DNA from: Oceanospirillum sediminis | GTDB lineage: Bacteria > Pseudomonadota > Gammaproteobacteria > Pseudomonadales > Halomonadaceae | Assembly: GCF_014164585.1 (NCBI RefSeq) | Contig: NZ_JACJFM010000006.1 | Location: forward strand, 1-64,000 | DNA length: 64,000 nucleotides | Reading direction: 5' to 3' | In this document: positions 33,051-43,647 of the stretch, piece after piece | Layout of the letters: every line of letters starts with the position of its first letter | Position numbering within the stretch: position 1 is the first letter of the stretch | The notes under the pieces: model-generated | Seen by the model: only the letters and a program-made list of their open reading frames with translations | Database searches by the model: none | What the model was told of the DNA's origin: nothing | Made by a program: the position numbers and the translations under genes

Positions 33051-35018
33051 ATGACCCTGAACAGAAAGATTCAGCTTCTGGGTGTCAGCTTGCTCGCTAC
33101 CGCATTTCTGACCATTTATCTGGTAATGACACTGATTGCTCATCCGGAGCTGGAGCAAGAGGCTATTTCCAGTGCTGAACAGACCGTAGAAAACACCCGG
33201 AGTCGTATTGAGACGGCGCTGACTGAAGCGGCTGTTCTGACAAAGGCTCTGGCTGTTTTATCCGAAACACTGGAGTTGGATAAAGCTCAGTTTATTAAAG
33301 AACTGGCACCGATTGTAAACGATTATGGCAATACTCTGATTGCCGGGGGCGGTGTCTGGCCTGAGCCTGGAAAACTGTCTTCAGGCGTTAATCGGGATTC
33401 TCTGTTCTGGGCGCGAAATGCTCAGGGCAGTCTGGATCTGCTGGACGATTATAATGATCCGAATGGTTCGGGTTACCATAATGAAGGCTGGTATACCGTA
33501 GGACGCAATCTGTCACCGGGACAATGTGCCTGGTCTGAAGCTTATGAAGATGCTGTTTCCGGTACCCCAATGGTGACTTGTACCGTAGCGATTCGCCGGG
33601 ATGGCGCTTTCTGGGGGGTGGCGACCATTGATCTGATGCTGGCTGGTCTTAACAGTCTGTTGGAAAGTCAGAACAGTGCGACTGGTGGTTATAGTCTGGT
33701 TGTTGATCAGACAGGGCGTATTGTGTCTTTTCCTGATATCCGTCCACAAAATCTGAATATGAAAACTCTGGAGGAAGTCGTCGGACAAGATCGAAGTCTG
33801 GCATCGCTTCAGAATGCATTGAATGATTCCGGGCAGGCTTATTTGCCTCGTGGCGTCGTTGAAGGTGATCGCTCTGTTCTGGTGAAAACACATCTTGAGC
33901 AGCAGAACTGGACAGTGGCGATGATTTTGCCTGAATCAGTAGCGTTGGGCGTTTTAAATCGTGTCAGTACGGGGCTGTATATGACTTTACTGCCTTTAAT
34001 GATGCTGTTTGCTTGCGCGGTGATTCTTTTAGGGCGTAGTCTGCTGAAAAGCATACGAGAAACAACTCAGCAAGTGGAGAGCCTGAGTCATGGTCAGCCA
34101 GGTAGTAAGCTGAAAATTGTGCGCCAGGATGAAGTCGGTGAGCTGAGACGGGCCGTCAATCAATATGGGGACCATCTGGTAGGTATTCTGGACCGGATTG
34201 CTACGGAGGCGAACAGTGTGAAAGGTGGCGCTGATAATCTGCATGTCCTGAGTGATACGCTGAATAACCGGGCCAGTGATCAGATGAATGAAAATATGAC
34301 GCTGGCAGCGGCCATTAATGAAATGTCTGCCAGTGCTGCGGAGGTTTCCAATAATACTCATACGGCGGCTGATACAGCTGAACAGGCCACAAATCTGGTT
34401 CATCAGGGGCATAAAGTGGTCAGCGAAAATGGTGATGCGATTCGCCAGCTGGCAGAAGCGCTGAGCGAGGCTTCTGCCGTAATGGATAAGCTGGCTGCGG
34501 ATTCTGAACAGGTGGGTTCTGTGCTGGAGGTCATTAAAGCTATTTCCGAGCAGACCAACTTACTGGCGTTGAATGCGGCGATTGAAGCAGCCCGAGCTGG
34601 TGAACAGGGGCGTGGTTTTGCGGTAGTTGCCGACGAAGTACGTTCCCTGGCAGTGAAAACTCAGGAATCGGCTGATGAGATTGATGGTATGATTCATCAG
34701 CTACAGGATGCTGCACGTAAAGGTGTAAAAGTGATCGATTCCAGCCGGAGCCTGTCTGATGCCTCTGTTGAAAGAGCGGATCAGGCCCGTGAAAGTTTTG
34801 AGCATATTGTTCGTGCATTCGACAATATCAAGGAGCGTACTGTCAGTATTGCCGCCGCTGCGGAGGAGCAGGCTCGGGTGACGGATGAGATCAGTATGCT
34901 GGCTGAGCGTATCAGGGGAATTTCTGAACTGAATGCGCAGGATGCCTCAGAGCTGAGAAGCATGAGTTCTGTCTCAACAGAGCTGGCTCAGCGTCTGCTG
35001 GATATCAGTAAACACTGA
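33051..35018 (+). CDS. Methyl-accepting chemotaxis protein with dCache-like sensor
   Basis: This 655-residue receptor has a membrane helix (7-28), a periplasmic double-Cache-like domain (about 35-295, with PEPGKLSSG and [11 protein letters not shown] motifs), a second helix (about 302-327), HAMP (327-380) and the cytoplasmic methyl-accepting domain. The tip [20 protein letters not shown] and [12 protein letters not shown] are intact. GAGG lies nine bases before the ATG. It is close behind the hybrid kinase, 172 bp away, in the same direction. The ligand is not predictable; dCache domains often bind amino acids, polyamines or carboxylates. Confidence 0.92.
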   Translation: MTLNRKIQLLGVSLLATAFLTIYLVMTLIAHPELEQEAISSAEQTVENTRSRIETALTEAAVLTKALAVLSETLELDKAQFIKELAPIVNDYGNTLIAGGGVWPEPGKLSSGVNRDSLFWARNAQGSLDLLDDYNDPNGSGYHNEGWYTVGRNLSPGQCAWSEAYEDAVSGTPMVTCTVAIRRDGAFWGVATIDLMLAGLNSLLESQNSATGGYSLVVDQTGRIVSFPDIRPQNLNMKTLEEVVGQDRSLASLQNALNDSGQAYLPRGVVEGDRSVLVKTHLEQQNWTVAMILPESVALGVLNRVSTGLYMTLLPLMMLFACAVILLGRSLLKSIRETTQQVESLSHGQPGSKLKIVRQDEVGELRRAVNQYGDHLVGILDRIATEANSVKGGADNLHVLSDTLNNRASDQMNENMTLAAAINEMSASAAEVSNNTHTAADTAEQATNLVHQGHKVVSENGDAIRQLAEALSEASAVMDKLAADSEQVGSVLEVIKAISEQTNLLALNAAIEAARAGEQGRGFAVVADEVRSLAVKTQESADEIDGMIHQLQDAARKGVKVIDSSRSLSDASVERADQARESFEHIVRAFDNIKERTVSIAAAAEEQARVTDEISMLAERIRGISELNAQDASELRSMSSVSTELAQRLLDISKH

Positions 35019-35352
35019 TCTGCTTCGGTTCAGAGAGTTATCTCTGGACAACTCATTTATCCGTAAAACTGAATAAGAGTATTCTGATATTCTCCGGCCA
35101 GTGGCTGGAGAATACAGTGCTTTCAGTGATTGCTCCCCGCCCGCATTGGGCGAGAGTTTACGTGGTTTTTTCCTCAGGCGCTTTTTCATTTTCTTCGGAT
35201 TCTTCGTGTTGTTTTACCTTTATCTGCAATGATGACTTTTCTCATTATCGGAAAATATAGTTGATAGGCGTATACTTCAACTTCATGGCTGGTATCCGGT
35301 TATCTGATATTCTCTGTCAGTTGCCGTCAGTGATTATGTAAAGGTTGTGCCT
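35019..35352. other. Intergenic region between chemoreceptor and arfB
   Basis: The main feature is an imperfect stem-loop at 35088-35114 (TATTCTCC with GGAGAATA, extended by GCC/GGC pairs), probably ending the chemoreceptor transcript although no U-run follows. No coding sequence is supported. Confidence 0.5.
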
Positions 35353-35766
35353 GTGTTACAGATTTCCAATCAAGTGTTTATTCCTGATGATGAGCTGGAA
35401 CTGAATGCGATCCGCTCTCAGGGGGCGGGTGGGCAGAATGTTAATAAAGTATCTTCAGCGATTCATCTGAGATTTGATATTCCGGGATCTTCTCTGCCTG
35501 ATTTTTATAAAGAGCGTTTACTGGCTCTGAAAGATTCCCGAATCAATAAAGATGGTGTGCTGATCATTAAAGCACAGCAATACCGTACCCAGGAGCAGAA
35601 CCGGGAAGATGCTCTTGAACGGCTGACACTGCTGATCAGGCAGGCCGGAGTGGTTCAGAAAACCCGCAAAGCAACGCGCCCTACCAGAAATTCTCAGAAA
35701 AAGCGTATGGATAAAAAAACTCAGCGTGGGCAGATCAAATCACTACGCGGGCGAGTCCGGGATTAA
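35353..35766 (+). CDS. arfB: Alternative ribosome-rescue factor ArfB (peptidyl-tRNA hydrolase YaeJ)
   Basis: This protein of about 137 residues releases ribosomes stalled on mRNAs lacking a stop codon by hydrolysing peptidyl-tRNA. The class I release-factor motif GGQ is in RSQGAGGQNVNKVSSAIHLR. The basic C-terminal tail (RPTRNSQKKRMDKKTQRG) inserts into the mRNA channel. The start is a GTG; I chose 35353 because AAAGG lies eight bases upstream and the resulting MLQISNQVFIP aligns with E. coli MIVISRHVAIP. A GTG at 35347 would add two residues. The LysR gene begins one base after its stop. Confidence 0.92.
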   Translation: MLQISNQVFIPDDELELNAIRSQGAGGQNVNKVSSAIHLRFDIPGSSLPDFYKERLLALKDSRINKDGVLIIKAQQYRTQEQNREDALERLTLLIRQAGVVQKTRKATRPTRNSQKKRMDKKTQRGQIKSLRGRVRD

Positions 35767-35767
35767 G

Positions 35768-36688
35768 ATGCACAATCTGAATCTTAATTTGCTCAGGGCG
35801 CTGGCTGTTTTACTGGAAACACGTAATGTCTCTCAGTCGGCAGAACGCCTGCATCTTACCCAATCGGCAATGAGCCGCCAGTTAAGTCAGCTCAGAGATT
35901 ATTTTGATGATCCCTTGCTGATTCGGGAAGGTAATGATTACCTGCTCAGTGCCAGAGCCCGTCTGTTAAGTCCCAGAATTCAGCAGATTCTGGTGGCGAT
36001 TGATGGTCTGAAGGATGATGAGGGTTTTGATCCTCAGGCCTGCCAGAGGCGTTTTCGTTTTGCCTGTACGGATTATGTCGCACAGCTTATTTTTCCTGAA
36101 GTGCTGAATATGTTGCAACAAAAAGCACCCCGTGTGGATATTGTTTATCAGCTGTGGCAGCCTCAGTGGCTGAACCAGATGGCACAGTTACCACTGGATT
36201 TCGCATCAACTATGACGCGATCGGTTCCGGAGAATATCAGAAGTATCTGTATGGGACAGGACCGGAGTGTTTGCCTGATGCGTAGCCAGCATCCGCTGGT
36301 GTCAGAAAAGGCTCCCGATCTGAAGGCGTTACTGAAGTATTCCTTTGTCCATCTGAACAGTGGAGGGGATAAAGATTCATTTTTTGATAAAGCACTGACT
36401 GACAGGAAATTAAAACGACGTATTCTGTTTGAAGTCCCTTTCTTCTCAGCGGCTTTTCAGGTGGTGAGTCAGAGTGATGCCTTGCTGATTGTGCCTGAGC
36501 ATATCGCTCGTAATGCCGGGCGGTATTATGATCTGAGTTATTGCCCGCTGCCGATTGAATCTCCCGAAAACCATTATCATTTCTGCTGGCATGATATCCA
36601 TGATGCAGACCCGGCCCATCAGTGGATCAGGGAATGTATTGCGGCTGTTATCGGTGAATCAATCTACTCTCCTCGGGGTATGCAATAA
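35768..36688 (+). CDS. LysR-family transcriptional regulator
   Basis: This 306-residue regulator has an N-terminal winged helix-turn-helix (NLNLLRALAVLLETRNVSQS through LTQSAMSRQLSQLR) and a periplasmic-binding-like effector domain, with the NodD-style opening common to regulators of small-molecule catabolism. The start at 35768 directly follows the arfB stop, so the two may be co-transcribed by chance arrangement. A LysE-type exporter follows 103 bp later on the same strand and is the likeliest target (inference). Confidence 0.88.
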   Translation: MHNLNLNLLRALAVLLETRNVSQSAERLHLTQSAMSRQLSQLRDYFDDPLLIREGNDYLLSARARLLSPRIQQILVAIDGLKDDEGFDPQACQRRFRFACTDYVAQLIFPEVLNMLQQKAPRVDIVYQLWQPQWLNQMAQLPLDFASTMTRSVPENIRSICMGQDRSVCLMRSQHPLVSEKAPDLKALLKYSFVHLNSGGDKDSFFDKALTDRKLKRRILFEVPFFSAAFQVVSQSDALLIVPEHIARNAGRYYDLSYCPLPIESPENHYHFCWHDIHDADPAHQWIRECIAAVIGESIYSPRGMQ

Positions 36689-36790
36689 AATCATACCTTA
36701 GAATATAAGTTTGCATTTCTATCATGCTGAATTAATCCATAAAATAGCATCAGATTTTTATGTTTCATCCTGAATATCCGGGGATTAAGT

Positions 36791-37399
36791 ATGACTTTGA
36801 CCGTCTGGTTATCATTAGTTGTTATCTGCTGTTTTGGCGCCATCTCTCCAGGTCCCAGTCTGGCGGTTGTGTTGCGTCACACCGTTGTTAATGGTCGTTT
36901 GCACGGTATTTTTACCGCAATAAGCCATGCCGCAGGTGTAGGGTTATGGGCTTTACTGACAATCTGGGGGCTGGCACTTCTGGTAACGGAGTCTCCGTTT
37001 ATTTACCAGATTATTACCTGGGCGGGAGCGGCTTATCTGGCGTGGATGGGCTGGAAAGCCATACGTTCAACAGGAGGTAGCCAATTAAACCTGAATGCAA
37101 CCAAAGCGCCACTGATGAATGCTGCTCGTGATGGTTTAATGATCTCTTTGTTAAACCCTAAGCTGGCAGTGTTTTTTCTGGCATTGTTTTCTCAGTTTAT
37201 TTCAGCGGAGCAAACGCTGACCGATCAGATGATTATGCTGGCGACTGTTGCAGGAATCGATGGCCTATGGTACTGCATTGTTGCAATTGTTCTATCTCAT
37301 TCCGGCATTATGGATAAGCTACAACAGAGATCAGCACTGATTGATAAAATCAGCGGAGCTATTTTTATTCTGTTAGCGGTACGGGTTGTAACGCTCTGA
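36791..37399 (+). CDS. LysE/RhtB-family amino acid exporter
   Basis: This 202-residue inner-membrane protein has about six helices and exports amino acids or derivatives. The family signature is in CFGAISPGPSLAVVLRHTVVNGR near the N-terminus (core ISPGPSLAVV) and the second-half motif LNPKLAVFFLALFSQF. GGGG lies about seven bases before the ATG. It follows the LysR gene. The transported compound cannot be told from sequence; lysine/arginine, homoserine/threonine and leucine exporters all look alike. Confidence 0.9.
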   Translation: MTLTVWLSLVVICCFGAISPGPSLAVVLRHTVVNGRLHGIFTAISHAAGVGLWALLTIWGLALLVTESPFIYQIITWAGAAYLAWMGWKAIRSTGGSQLNLNATKAPLMNAARDGLMISLLNPKLAVFFLALFSQFISAEQTLTDQMIMLATVAGIDGLWYCIVAIVLSHSGIMDKLQQRSALIDKISGAIFILLAVRVVTL

Positions 37400-38081
37400 A
37401 TCTGTCAACTGATCTGAACGTCAACGACTCCTCTCCTGCTGGTTTTGGCAGGTTGTACTGACCTGCTATCAGTCAATGATATATGACGTTGAGCCGTTGA
37501 TGGTTTCCAGGGCATCTGGATATACCGGAGCAGCGGCGGGCAGGCCAGGTGCGACTTGTCCATTTTTCAGAAAATACGGTATGCCCGCCGAGCCACCTGC
37601 TGCTTTACTTTACTCTGGATCAGAGGCTTTTCTGTTGAGGTGGGTGGGTTATCGGAACAGACAGAGTCAGAGACTGCTCAACTGTTTTATGCTTTTCAGT
37701 ATGGGTGTGAGTACCCGGACTAAAACAAAGTAGCAGGATAAACAGCAGCAAAAGATTACGTACTGAGAAGCGTCTAACCGGAGTTTCATCCATTAATATC
37801 AGATTAGAAGCAGGCATAAGTATCACCTTTTAAATAAAGTGTAAAAAATACATCAAAAGGCTTGAACATAGCACGTCATATATCAGACTACGACAAACCG
37901 GAAAATAGCAAATCCTCAGTGTTTATTGTACTTTTATTTCCTGCCTATTCTGAGAAAAGCGTCATACTTTAACCTTTTAGATCATGTACCTTTTTAAATT
38001 ATATTTAATATTAGTATGTCTTAATAATAGATGTATTTCATTGGAAGAAAAAATATACATATCTGGCAATAAGGAATGATT
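37400..38081. other. Intergenic region with 12-bp inverted repeats around a small ORF
   Basis: This 680-bp stretch contains one candidate small gene (37620-37817, minus) and the perfect 12-bp inverted repeats GATATATGACGT (37478-37489) and ACGTCATATATC (37873-37884), which bracket it. No transposase is present. The rest is AT-rich and without signals. Confidence 0.5.
37620..37817 (-). CDS. Hypothetical 65-residue protein with N-terminal hydrophobic segment
   Basis: I do not recognise this protein. It opens with a basic stretch (PVRRFSVRN) followed by a hydrophobic core (LLLLFILLLCF) and then a histidine/threonine-rich segment THTHTEKHKT, as a signal peptide or membrane anchor with a small exported tail would look. 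AAGGTG lies about six bases before the ATG at 37817. The opposite strand has a competing open frame of 85 codons without a ribosome site. The His-rich tail hints at metal binding, but that is speculation. Confidence 0.42.
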   Translation of the reverse strand: MPASNLILMDETPVRRFSVRNLLLLFILLLCFSPGTHTHTEKHKTVEQSLTLSVPITHPPQQKSL

Positions 38082-38507
38082 ATGATCCCGGTTTTGATTA
38101 AAGCAGATTCTCAGGTTTATTCATCTGCGTTGATTCAGCAGTGCATGTCTTCATGGTACCAGCAATATCAGATGATCTGGGATGAAAGGCAATTTGAGGA
38201 AAACTGGGCTGAATGTGATAACTATGAGATATTCATCCAGCAGCAGAGGGTTGGCATATGCCGATTATATTATGACCAGAAATACTGCTACCTGAGAGAT
38301 TTACACATTGAGACTGAATACAGAAATCAGGGTATTGGGGAACAGGTACTGGGTCTGATTTCCAATCTTTGCCTGGGCAAGGGATTAGACGCGCTCAGAC
38401 TGCGGGTATTTCTGGATAATCCGGCCAGTCGCCTTTACCTGAGATACGGTTTTATGCCGTTGAAAGCAGACCATAGCACTCGTTATATGGAATACCAGAT
38501 CCGGTGA
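38082..38507 (+). CDS. GNAT-family N-acetyltransferase
   Basis: This 141-residue protein has the GNAT acetyl-CoA site: the motif A stretch LHIETEYRNQGIGEQVLGLI (with Q/RxxGxG/A as RNQGIG), then ALRLRVFLDNPASRLYLRYGFMPL, the motif B region. The start at the second ATG (38082) is six bases after AAGGA. The substrate, protein or small molecule, is unknown; neighbours do not help. Confidence 0.85.
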   Translation: MIPVLIKADSQVYSSALIQQCMSSWYQQYQMIWDERQFEENWAECDNYEIFIQQQRVGICRLYYDQKYCYLRDLHIETEYRNQGIGEQVLGLISNLCLGKGLDALRLRVFLDNPASRLYLRYGFMPLKADHSTRYMEYQIR

Positions 38508-38744
38508 GCCTGACATCCCTGTACCGCTTGATTGTACCGGTATGAGTTCTGTAAAAGATCCTCTACCAGGCGCTGCCGTATTTTTCAGCCACTGGCCGAA
38601 CAATATGGCAGTGTTCTGGCCCAGATATACCCAGCAGAATTACCCCTGGTCGCAAGATTAGTGTCAATATTCTGGAAAGAACAAATAGTGTCGCCTACAC
38701 TCAAAGGCGTTACGTGAAACGTTCTCACCAGAGGCTGGGTGATT

Positions 38745-40703
38745 ATGAAAATAAGAACAAAGCTTGCGCTGATTATAGCGCTTACGATTATTATGCCGAC
38801 ATTAATCATCTCTTCATATTTTATTTTTGAATCGAGAGATGTAGCCGTTAATCATTTCGATAATATTGCCAGTAGGGAAATCACTCAGATTGATAAAACT
38901 TTTACTCTATTTTTTGATAACCTGGAAGAGAATATTAATTATATTTCCGCCAATCCTGTTTTAGCTGGCATTATTCCGGATGCCCCCAAATTTCTGAATG
39001 GAGATAAAGACTTCGCTGGTTGGGATAAAATCACCGGACAAACAAAAGAAATACATGATTTTTATAAGCGCTTTGGCGAAAGCCATCCTGGGCTGGCTTA
39101 TATCTATAGTGGCCGTGAAGATGGCAGTATGATTGAGTGGCCGGGCAGTGCTTATGCTGACCCGTATGATCCCAGATTACGTCCCTGGTATAAGCTGGCG
39201 ATGGCTAATCCGGGTAAAGCCGTGCGAACGAATGCTTACTACTGGTCTGGCGATGATTCAACTTATGTCGGTACAGCAAAAACCATCACGGATAGAAATA
39301 ATAATATTATCGGTGTTCAGTCTATGGATGTGACGGTAAAACAACTGACAGAGATTGTGCAGAGAATCAAAATTGGCGAAAGTGGGCATATTGTCCTGAT
39401 TGAGGATAATAATAATGTTCTGGTTGACCCTTTGATACCCGATAACAATTTTAAACAAGTCGGTGATTTAAAAGTTCCTTTATATAATACCCTGGGTTCT
39501 GTCAGTACATCTTTGTTTACGACGGAAAGGCAAGGTGAAGCTTATATGGGGAAAATTTTTCAGTCTCAAAGTCTGGGCTGGCGTTTTGTTGCTTTGGTGC
39601 CCGAAAAAGAAGTGTTTGCGGCGGCAAATAAGCAAGCCTGGATTACGGTACTGATTACACTGTGTCTGGTGGTATTGTTTACTCTGATTGGTACTTTCTT
39701 CTCTCGTATTATTACGCGGCCAATGGATAAGGTAACTCAGGCTTTGCAGCAAATATCGGTAGGTGAAGGTGATTTGACTGCCAGACTGAGTATCGAGTCA
39801 AAAGATGAACTGGGTGTATTGTCTGAGTCTTTTAATGGTTTTGTGGAGAAGCTGCAGAACATCATTCGCGAAGTGGTTAAGTTGAGTGAGCAGCTAAAAG
39901 AAACTTCCAGTATTACAGCGCAGAGAGCCCGTGAGTCTCATGATGAAGTGAATCAGCAGCTGGATCAGATCACCCTGGTGGTGACATCTGTGGATGAGAT
40001 GTCTACTGCCACTGAAGAAATTGCCAGGAATGCGGAGCAGGCTGCAGGCGTTGCAGGCAATAGTGCCGATGCCAGTCTGCAAGGACAAACCGTGGTAGAA
40101 GAAACCTGCCTGGCTATTGGTAAACTGGCCGATGAAGTGGGTGAAGCCTCTCTGGTGATTGATCAGCTGGAAAGCAGTACACAGCAGATTAACTCTATTC
40201 TGACCACCATTCAGGGTATTGCAGAACAGACCAATTTGCTGGCGTTAAATGCGGCTATTGAAGCGGCCAGGGCGGGAGAGCATGGTAGGGGTTTTGCCGT
40301 TGTTGCCGATGAAGTACGTAACTTGTCTCATAAAACATCACTTTCTACAGAAGAAATTCAGCAGATGATAGCTGAGTTGCAGCAAACCTCTCAGAAAGCT
40401 GTCGATATTATGCAGCGCAGCCAGGATATGGCGGGTTCTACTGTAGAGCAGGCTAATCAGGCCAGTGAAAGCCTGGGGTTGATTACCGAATCTGTGAATC
40501 ATATTCGTGATATGGCCGCCCAGATTGCAACCGCCACGGAAGAGCAGAGTTCTGTAACAGCAGGGATTACTGATAATACCACCCGGATCAGCCAGATTGC
40601 TTCTCAGATGGCCGCTGATGCCGATCAGCGTCTGGAAAGATCACAGAAGCTAAGTCAGTTGTCCGATAATATGCATAATCTTGTCGGACGCTTTAAAATT
40701 TAA
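38745..40703 (+). CDS. Methyl-accepting chemotaxis protein with dCache sensor
   Basis: This 652-residue receptor has a first helix (about 6-28), a double-Cache domain (35-280) with the characteristic [19 protein letters not shown] and [10 protein letters not shown] segments, a second helix (about 285-308), HAMP (308-362) and the signalling domain with [20 protein letters not shown] at the tip. The WY..A and the following R/D residues resemble dCache domains that bind amino acids or amines, but no ligand can be named. The ATG is about ten bases after GAGG; a GTG two codons earlier is possible. It is the third chemoreceptor in the window and unlike the other two in its sensor. Confidence 0.92.
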   Translation: MKIRTKLALIIALTIIMPTLIISSYFIFESRDVAVNHFDNIASREITQIDKTFTLFFDNLEENINYISANPVLAGIIPDAPKFLNGDKDFAGWDKITGQTKEIHDFYKRFGESHPGLAYIYSGREDGSMIEWPGSAYADPYDPRLRPWYKLAMANPGKAVRTNAYYWSGDDSTYVGTAKTITDRNNNIIGVQSMDVTVKQLTEIVQRIKIGESGHIVLIEDNNNVLVDPLIPDNNFKQVGDLKVPLYNTLGSVSTSLFTTERQGEAYMGKIFQSQSLGWRFVALVPEKEVFAAANKQAWITVLITLCLVVLFTLIGTFFSRIITRPMDKVTQALQQISVGEGDLTARLSIESKDELGVLSESFNGFVEKLQNIIREVVKLSEQLKETSSITAQRARESHDEVNQQLDQITLVVTSVDEMSTATEEIARNAEQAAGVAGNSADASLQGQTVVEETCLAIGKLADEVGEASLVIDQLESSTQQINSILTTIQGIAEQTNLLALNAAIEAARAGEHGRGFAVVADEVRNLSHKTSLSTEEIQQMIAELQQTSQKAVDIMQRSQDMAGSTVEQANQASESLGLITESVNHIRDMAAQIATATEEQSSVTAGITDNTTRISQIASQMAADADQRLERSQKLSQLSDNMHNLVGRFKI

Positions 40704-40750
40704 TCGAATGAGCTGTATTGATTTTATCCGACAGATCGCCCCGGCTCAGG

Positions 40751-41638
40751 TTATAAACTGAGCCTGGGCTGAATAAAATCAAGAAATGCTGTGATGCGGG
40801 CAGCAACAGAAGTATTCCGGTAATACACCGCTTGTACCTGTTCCCTTCTGTTTGGCGATACCAGTTGTTCCTGCATGACAGAAATCAGTCGTCCTTTCTG
40901 TATATCTTCAGTTACCATAAAATTAGATAACAATGCCAGTCCATGCCCCTGTAAACATAACTGACGTACCACTTCACCATTACTGGAGCTGATAGCTGGT
41001 GTGATTCGCAGTGCTGCCTTAAATGGCCAGAGATTCAGGTGAGGTGAATCTGAGAAGCCGATCAGTTGGTGCCTGGTCAGTGTTTGTGGGGTTTCAGGAA
41101 TACCATAGTTGTCCAGGTATTCAGGGCTGGCGACAATATGCAAACGACCCCGCCCCAGCATTCGGGCATGAAGATTTGAATCCTCCAGTTCTCCGATACG
41201 AATGGCGATATCCGTACGCTTTTCTATAAGATCAATGATCGCCTCGTTGGCAATTAACTCTGGCTGGATAGACGGATAGAGTTGCCGAAACTCAGTCATC
41301 AGTGGTACCAGCTGATGAATAATAAAAGGGGAAGCAGCATCTATTCTGAGTCGCCCGGATGGTGCTTCCCGAGCCAGTTTCAGACTTTCTTCCGCCGCAG
41401 CCAACTGCTGTAAACTGCTTCTGACCTGTTCGGTAAAAAGTTTTCCTTCCTCGGTTAGTTGCAGGCGACGTGTGGTACGGTTCATCAGGGTTGCATTAAG
41501 CTCATGTTCCAGACGACTGATCGCCCGAGAAACTTTCGCGACTTGTATATCCAGTTGACGAGCTGCCGCTGAAAAACCACCACAGTCCACAACCGCCAGT
41601 AAAATTTCCAGATCTTCTGTACGAGAGACTATTGTCAT
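40751..41638 (-). CDS. LysR-family regulator divergent from an MFS transporter
   Basis: This 295-residue regulator has the winged helix-turn-helix at residues 8-65 (FSAAARQLDIQVAKVSRAIS) and a substrate-binding domain with ASPFIIHQLVPLM, resembling the CrgA/AaeR branch. It is read away from the MFS gene across 103 bp, the usual LysR-target layout, so it probably controls that transporter and itself. There is no clear ribosome site; the start follows family length. Confidence 0.88.
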   Translation of the reverse strand: MTIVSRTEDLEILLAVVDCGGFSAAARQLDIQVAKVSRAISRLEHELNATLMNRTTRRLQLTEEGKLFTEQVRSSLQQLAAAEESLKLAREAPSGRLRIDAASPFIIHQLVPLMTEFRQLYPSIQPELIANEAIIDLIEKRTDIAIRIGELEDSNLHARMLGRGRLHIVASPEYLDNYGIPETPQTLTRHQLIGFSDSPHLNLWPFKAALRITPAISSSNGEVVRQLCLQGHGLALLSNFMVTEDIQKGRLISVMQEQLVSPNRREQVQAVYYRNTSVAARITAFLDFIQPRLSL

Positions 41639-41741
41639 TTTTGTAAAAGTAATTTGTTTTTAATACTGTTTTTGCAAAAGATAGCAGGGAGCATACTGCG
41701 CGGCAACTGAATCTGTACTGAAATTACTCTGAGGTTGTTTT

Positions 41742-42929
41742 ATGCCTATTGCTCTTTTTGCGCTGACACTCAGCGCATTTGCTATCGGGACAACGGAGTT
41801 TGTGATTGTGGGTCTGGTGCCTGTGATTGCTGCTGATTTGTCTGTGTCTTTACCCTCTGCCGGGTTGCTGGTCAGTTTGTATGCGTTGGGAGTGGCGATT
41901 GGTGCTCCTGTATTAACCGCGTTGACGGGGCGCTGGCAGCGTAAGCGGGTTTTGCTGACCATTATGGCACTCTTTGTTATTGGCAATCTGCTGGCCTGGG
42001 CCTCACCGGATTACAACACATTGATTGCGGCACGTATCCTGACAGGGTTGGCCCATGGCGTGTTCTTTTCTATCGGCTCTACCATTGCCACCAGTCTGGT
42101 CTCAAAAGAAAAAGAAGCCAGTGCCATTGCGATTATGTTCACTGGACTAACTGTTGCCCTGGTGACAGGAGTACCTCTGGGGACCTGGATTGGTCAGAAC
42201 TTTGGCTGGAGAGCGACCTTCATGGTCGTTGCCGGGTTAGGTTTACTGGCACTGGTTGGCAGTGCTTTACTGGTGCCGGACAATCTTAAACAATCCACTC
42301 CGGCCAGATTGTCTCAGCAGCTGAGTGTACTGACTCAACCCCGTTTATTGCTGATATATGCTACGACGGCAGTGGGTTATGGCGGAACGTTTGTGGCTTT
42401 CACTTTTCTGGCTCCGATTCTGCAACAGGTTTCTGGTTTTGAGTCCGGCTCTGTAGGCCTGATTATGCTGGTCTATGGTGTTTCTGTGGCTGTCGGAAAT
42501 ATCTGGGGAGGACGTCTGGCTGATCGTATGGGGCCGGTAAAAGCGCTGCATATTATTTTTACTCTGTTGGCACTGGTGCTGCTGACTTTTACCTTTACAG
42601 CGGGTAATCCGGTGACGGCGGTACTGACAGTGTTAATCTGGGGCGCTTTTGCCTTTGGTAATGTGCCGGGCTTACAGGTCTATGTGGTTCAACTGGCCGA
42701 GAAATATGCCCCTCATGCTGTTGATGTGGCTTCAGGACTCAATATTGCAGCGTTTAATGTGGGTATTGCTCTGGGAGCAATTCTGGGGGGCTTTGTCGTA
42801 GAGAGTATGTCATTAACGGATCTGCCCTGGATTGGGGCTGTTATTGTGGTGATGGCGCTGCTAATGACGAGGTTGTCCGGTTTTCTGGACCAGAGAGATC
42901 AGGTGGCTGAACTGAGTGAGAATGCCTGA
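41742..42929 (+). CDS. MFS transporter, AraJ/YdhP-like
   Basis: This 395-residue, twelve-helix major-facilitator protein belongs to the DHA1-type drug/arabinose efflux group that includes AraJ. The opening LTLSAFAIGTTEFVIVGLVP, the loop RWQRKRVLL between helices two and three, and motif C-like GLTVALVTGVPLGTWIGQ are visible. GAGG lies seven bases before the ATG. A divergent LysR gene likely regulates it. Substrate unknown; export of a small hydrophilic or toxic compound is typical. Confidence 0.9.
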   Translation: MPIALFALTLSAFAIGTTEFVIVGLVPVIAADLSVSLPSAGLLVSLYALGVAIGAPVLTALTGRWQRKRVLLTIMALFVIGNLLAWASPDYNTLIAARILTGLAHGVFFSIGSTIATSLVSKEKEASAIAIMFTGLTVALVTGVPLGTWIGQNFGWRATFMVVAGLGLLALVGSALLVPDNLKQSTPARLSQQLSVLTQPRLLLIYATTAVGYGGTFVAFTFLAPILQQVSGFESGSVGLIMLVYGVSVAVGNIWGGRLADRMGPVKALHIIFTLLALVLLTFTFTAGNPVTAVLTVLIWGAFAFGNVPGLQVYVVQLAEKYAPHAVDVASGLNIAAFNVGIALGAILGGFVVESMSLTDLPWIGAVIVVMALLMTRLSGFLDQRDQVAELSENA

Positions 42930-42989
42930 CGCTGTTGTCTTCTGATGTACTGGCAGCCTGTTTGCGGGCTGCCAGTCCCCGGATTGTGT

Positions 42990-43415
42990 TTACTGAGACG
43001 CTGATTCTGCCGGATGAGGACGCCAGCTGGCGGAGTAATTCAGAAAATTGGCCAGAGGATCATCCCAGCGTTGCTGGTGCTCATCCTGCCATTGGCACAG
43101 TGCACGGTGAACCTGTCGGATATCAGGGCTATCATCATAATCCAGCGCTTTCTGGTAATTTTCCAGCAGCTCCAGAAAGGTTTCATGTTGCTGACGATGG
43201 CCTTCATAGTTTTCATAATCTGTCATCTGCATAAAGCGCTCTTCCTGATTGAAGTGCTCCTGAGCTTCTTTACGCAGGTTATTGAGTAGTTCAGGGATGG
43301 CTGTTTCAGACGCCAGTGGCAGAGCACCCAGAATTGCAGTAAATCTGTGATGTGCTTTATCCATTGCTGGTTGATCGTAATGCTGAATGCGCAGGGCAGA
43401 TGTCATATCTGTCAT
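42990..43415 (-). CDS. Bacteriohemerythrin
   Basis: This 141-residue four-helix protein carries the diiron O2-binding motif: H in MDKAHHRF, HFNQEE for HxxxE, HRQQH, and HQQRWD for HxxxxD. Bacteriohemerythrins bind oxygen and are thought to deliver or sense it. GGAG lies six bases before the ATG. It is a single gene downstream of and convergent with the MFS gene. It is not fused to a signalling domain, unlike many hemerythrins in motile bacteria. The 'DUF' assignment is not needed; the pattern is clear. Confidence 0.88.
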   Translation of the reverse strand: MTDMTSALRIQHYDQPAMDKAHHRFTAILGALPLASETAIPELLNNLRKEAQEHFNQEERFMQMTDYENYEGHRQQHETFLELLENYQKALDYDDSPDIRQVHRALCQWQDEHQQRWDDPLANFLNYSASWRPHPAESASQ

Positions 43416-43647
43416 GGCTATCTCCTTTATTTCTTATAGACGACTCTGGGGTCGCTTTATGCTGACACGGTAGATTGCTGTAAGCGTTATTGTCAGTAGC
43501 AAAAAAGCATTGTATGCCTTGTTGAGAAGCCGATTTTTGTTCTTTGTCAGTGATTGGTACACATTAAGTGTAGTATGGCTGGTAAAAGTGCTTGTGCTGA
43601 ACTCAGATCTGTCTTGCAGGCAAGGAGTGTGTATCCGAATTTAAGTA

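Noticed and set aside
34974-35189. 71-codon basic minus-strand ORF at the end of the chemoreceptor gene
   Set aside because: It overlaps the chemoreceptor coding end and the candidate terminator; a lysine-rich start by chance is the simpler reading.
37476-37733. 85-codon plus-strand ORF
   Set aside because: It lacks a ribosome site and overlaps the more plausible small minus-strand ORF; composition is not protein-like.
38532-38717. 61-codon ORF between the acetyltransferase and the third chemoreceptor
   Set aside because: It starts at TTG without a ribosome site, and its composition does not suggest a real protein.
33051-40703. Tandem origin of the two dCache chemoreceptors by local duplication
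   Set aside because: Their sensor domains differ widely in sequence; only the universally conserved signalling domain is alike.
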